Of a DNA stretch of 15,979 bases, positions 14,360 to 15,979 are shown one piece after another; position 1 is the stretch's first letter, and each line of letters starts with the position of its first letter. The DNA is taken from NCBI GenBank assembly GCA_017394605.1, contig JAFPXU010000083.1, positions 1 to 15,979 of the forward strand, read 5' to 3'. The notes beneath the pieces were generated by a model that did not search any database, was not told the DNA's origin, and saw nothing but the letters and a program-made list of their open reading frames with translations. The stretch is from Clostridia bacterium (GTDB lineage: Bacteria; Bacillota_A; Clostridia; Christensenellales; CAG-138). A program made the position numbers and the translations under genes.

Positions 14360-14388
14360 ATTATACCGTATAGGTGAAAGATAACCAA
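14360..14388 (-). promoter_or_regulatory. Promoter of the tetR gene, overlapping a palindrome
   Basis: On the minus strand TTGGTT (14388-14383), a 17-bp spacer and TATAAT (14365-14360). The odd palindrome TATAC-C-GTATA (14362-14372) overlaps the -10 box. On the plus strand TTGTTA (14341-14346) and TTATAC (14361-14366) may serve the epimerase gene, at a short 14-bp spacing, so both promoters would share the palindrome. Confidence 0.65.
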
Positions 14389-14417
14389 CACTTGTCTATT
14401 TTAAAAGGAGGAAAGCG

Positions 14418-15410
14418 ATGTTTCAGACCTATCTTGTGACAGGCGCGAGCGGGTTCCTCGGACGGGCGGTACTGGCGGAACTCCGCAGGAAGAATGTGCA
14501 GATATGCGCCTTTCTTATGGAAAACGATCCGTTGGAAAGAGAGCTGCCGCAGCAGGTTTCCGTCGTGCGCGGCGATATCTGCGACGATGGTTCTCTGGAC
14601 CGCTTTTTCTCCGGCGCAGATCATACGGCCTGCGTGATCCACTGCGCTGGTATCGTTTCGGTGGCTTCGCATCCGGGCCGACAGATCTACCGCGTCAATG
14701 TAGGCGGCACGGAAAACATCCTGCGGTACTGCCGGGAAAAGAAGGTGGGCAAGCTCGTTTATGTCAGTTCCGTCCACGCGATCCCTCCAAAGCCCAACGG
14801 AATGGAGATCACGGAGAAAGCGGTTTTTTCGCCGGAGCTTGTCGAGGGAGATTACGCAAAGAGCAAAGCGATCGCCACAGGTCTTGTCTTTGACGCAGCC
14901 CGTCAGGGGCTTAATGCCAGCGTCGTGTTCCCCTCGGGCATAATCGGCCCGGGAGACTTTGGAAAAGGCGGCATTACCAATATGCTGCTGTCTTTCCTTG
15001 CGGGGAAACTCCCTTTGGCGGTGAAAGGCGGCTATGATTTTGTGGATGTGCGCGATGTGGCGAAAGGCATCGTTTCGTGCACGGAAAAAGGTCTGGCTGG
15101 TCACGGCTACATTCTTTCCGGACAGTATGTCTCTGTCCGCGATATCCTGGAGGCGGCGGAGGAAACTGTGCAGTTGAACCGGCGGGTCTTCTATCTTCCG
15201 GTCTCTATTGCGAAGCGGATCGCGATGATTCATGAAAAGTGGAGCCTGAAGAAAGGGAAGCCCCTCTTTTTTACCCCGTATGCGGTCTCCGTACTGGATT
15301 CCAACGGTCATTTCAGCAGAGATGCGGCGACAGCCGCGTTCGGATATGCACCACGGCCCGTGAAAAGCAGCATACGGGATACCGTGCTTTGGCTGAAGAA
15401 ATCCATATGA
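14418..15410 (+). CDS. NAD-dependent epimerase/dehydratase (extended SDR)
   Basis: A 330-residue extended short-chain dehydrogenase. The dinucleotide site is TGASGFLG (8-15), D53 in GDI contacts adenine, HCAG lies at 75-78, SS at 117-118 and the catalytic YAKSK at 146-150. Two points differ from sugar-nucleotide epimerases: the C-terminal part is short on sugar-nucleotide motifs, and PSGIIGPGDFGKGG resembles dihydroflavonol reductase-like and 3-beta-hydroxysteroid dehydrogenase-like members. It is therefore likely a reductase or dehydrogenase of small carbonyl or hydroxyl compounds, a guess. AAAAGGAGG is 8 bases before the ATG. Control by the divergent TetR protein is likely. A strong terminator follows 60 bp after the stop. 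Confidence 0.92.
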   Translation: MFQTYLVTGASGFLGRAVLAELRRKNVQICAFLMENDPLERELPQQVSVVRGDICDDGSLDRFFSGADHTACVIHCAGIVSVASHPGRQIYRVNVGGTENILRYCREKKVGKLVYVSSVHAIPPKPNGMEITEKAVFSPELVEGDYAKSKAIATGLVFDAARQGLNASVVFPSGIIGPGDFGKGGITNMLLSFLAGKLPLAVKGGYDFVDVRDVAKGIVSCTEKGLAGHGYILSGQYVSVRDILEAAEETVQLNRRVFYLPVSIAKRIAMIHEKWSLKKGKPLFFTPYAVSVLDSNGHFSRDAATAAFGYAPRPVKSSIRDTVLWLKKSI

Positions 15411-15470
15411 TCGGGAACAGATGTGCTCTATGGTCCTGCATGAGGACACGACGGCCATTCCGGAAATAAG

Positions 15471-15521
15471 ATATGTACCCTGATCCCGGTCGGATTGAAC
15501 GGGAAAGGGTACATATTTTTT
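15471..15521 (+). terminator. Strong terminator of the epimerase gene
   Basis: A 10-bp perfect stem, ATATGTACCC (15471-15480) with GGGTACATAT (15507-15516), encloses an inner CCCG/CGGG pairing and ends in six T. Confidence 0.92.
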
Positions 15522-15542
15522 GACCGTATGCCGGAATATACG

Positions 15543-15751
15543 GGAATGAATTCGGAACCGGCGGATGTCATGGGATGACGGACGATGTCCCGGACATTCC
15601 GTACCTTAAAGGACTTTCGAATGCGACCGTACAGACGATCAGGCTCGCTATCACGCAATCCATGAGCATCCATTTCACTGCGGTAATACTGTCTGAGACC
15701 GGCATTCTAACGTCTGCAACGGCGCTTGTACACAATGCCTTCTGGCTTTGA
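15543..15751 (+). pseudogene. Fragment of a P1B-type metal-transporting ATPase
   Basis: In one frame the fragment reads GMNSEPADVMG then a TGA; one frame over it goes on as TDDVPDIPYLKGLSNATV, then RLAITQSMSIHFTAVILSE and a TALVHNA end before a stop at 15751. This follows the C-terminal end of heavy-metal P-type ATPases: the hinge sequence (usually G.G...AADVALM.DD), the helix IPYL..LS.ATV, and a membrane segment ending in ALVHNAGS. The last helix (VLVVLNALRL in relatives) is missing and nothing upstream of the hinge remains, so it is cut at both ends and frameshifted. The metal cannot be told. It begins about 20 bases after the epimerase terminator. Confidence 0.7.
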
Positions 15752-15772
15752 AATGCTGAAAGCATATGACAT

Positions 15773-15795
15773 TATTACGTGCAACGCACGTAATA
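15773..15795. promoter_or_regulatory. Perfect 10-bp dyad with 3-bp centre
   Basis: TATTACGTGC (15773-15782) and GCACGTAATA (15786-15795), centre AAC. It ends 3 bases before a -35 box, an activator or repressor position. As a transcribed hairpin it lacks a T-run, so a protein-binding site is more likely. It lies in AT-rich DNA that begins at about 15740. Confidence 0.65.
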
Positions 15796-15798
15796 TTG

Positions 15799-15826
15799 TT
15801 GATTTATGCTTTGCAAAGAGTATAAT
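15799..15826 (+). promoter_or_regulatory. Promoter and ribosome binding site without a start codon
   Basis: TTGATT (15799-15804), 16 bp, TATAAT (15821-15826), then GAGGAGGG at 15833-15840. No ATG or GTG follows at the right distance; the bases are CTTAATAGCAATCC and the nearest frames close within a few codons. Confidence 0.58.
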
Positions 15827-15865
15827 ATAGGTGAGGAGGGCTTAATAGCAATCCTAGATGCAAGA

Positions 15866-15979
15866 TTGTAAGCTGTAATGCCACATTGCAAATTGAAAAG
15901 TGAATATTCGTAAACGAGATGCTGCTTTTGTCAGTGAGAATCCGTTTTTGTAAATGAAGTGCAGGTTTTGTAAGCAAAA
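15866..15979. repeat. Array of degenerate repeats with 20/21-bp period, open at the window end
   Basis: Six related units start at 15866, 15886, 15907, 15928, 15948 and 15968, spaced 20, 21, 21, 20 and 20 bp. Their openings are TTGTAAGC, TTGCAAATTGAA, TTCGTAAACGAG, TTGTCAGTGAGA, TTGTAAATGAAG and TTGTAAGC, giving a core near TTGTAAATGAG. The period is two helical turns, so all cores face the same side of the DNA. This fits an array of protein-binding sites, as at the ends of elements whose transposase binds several sites (IS21-like or Tn7-like). The inner edge of such an element may lie near TGTAATGCCAC at 15874. No transposase is in the window, so the element type is a guess. The minus strand stays open across this array (about 42 codons from 15979 down), which may be chance. 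Confidence 0.6.

Noticed and set aside
14361..15458. 365-codon minus-strand frame over the SDR gene
   Set aside because: No recognisable domain; the plus strand carries all SDR motifs and a good ribosome binding site.
15866..15979. CRISPR array
   Set aside because: Units are only 20-21 bp in total, are degenerate throughout and have no conserved repeat separated by unique spacers; no cas gene is seen.

Overview
The window looks like a chromosomal stretch from a Gram-positive anaerobe of the class Clostridia. The signs are strong AGGAGG-type ribosome binding sites, sigma-A-like promoters, a lipoprotein-type solute-binding protein, a class B sortase remnant, and a DUF3793-flavodoxin pair of the kind seen in Clostridia. 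I cannot name a genus. The intact part is mostly single genes and two-gene units with ordinary functions. What stands out is the amount of gene debris between them.

Left part (1-3050, plus strand): a radical SAM enzyme cut by the window edge, then a small nitroreductase 20 bp later and a strong terminator. After about 300 bp without a recognisable gene comes a clear promoter, two GTTAG-N6-CTAAC dyads, and a DUF3793 protein translationally coupled to a flavodoxin. This looks like a metal (probably iron) regulated unit, and it ends in a bidirectional terminator.

Middle left (3136-6787, minus strand): a glycerophosphodiester phosphodiesterase with its own terminator, then a CPBP membrane protease, a DUF5684-like membrane protein and an orphan ABC-type sugar-binding lipoprotein. 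Just before the lipoprotein, and overlapping its start by ATGA, lies the C-terminal end of a response-regulator receiver domain. This is the scar of a deleted sensor kinase or regulator gene.

Debris zone (6861-7880): a class B sortase gene broken into three frames with one stop, and a HipA-type kinase fragment, both on the minus strand.

Right part (7947-15410): a UvrA2-like ABC protein without the UvrB-binding insertion, an unrecognised membrane protein, a probably well-expressed Ldh-family dehydrogenase, a GNAT acetyltransferase fused out of frame to half of a second one, and a TetR regulator divergent from an SDR-type epimerase/dehydratase that it may control.

Right edge (15411-15979): a strong terminator, then a double-truncated fragment of a P1B-type metal ATPase. 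AT-rich DNA follows, with a 10+3+10 bp dyad, a promoter, a ribosome binding site with no start codon, and a six-unit array with a 20/21-bp period running off the window. The array looks like the end of a mobile element with multiple transposase-binding sites, possibly IS21-like, and is the most interesting unexplained structure here.
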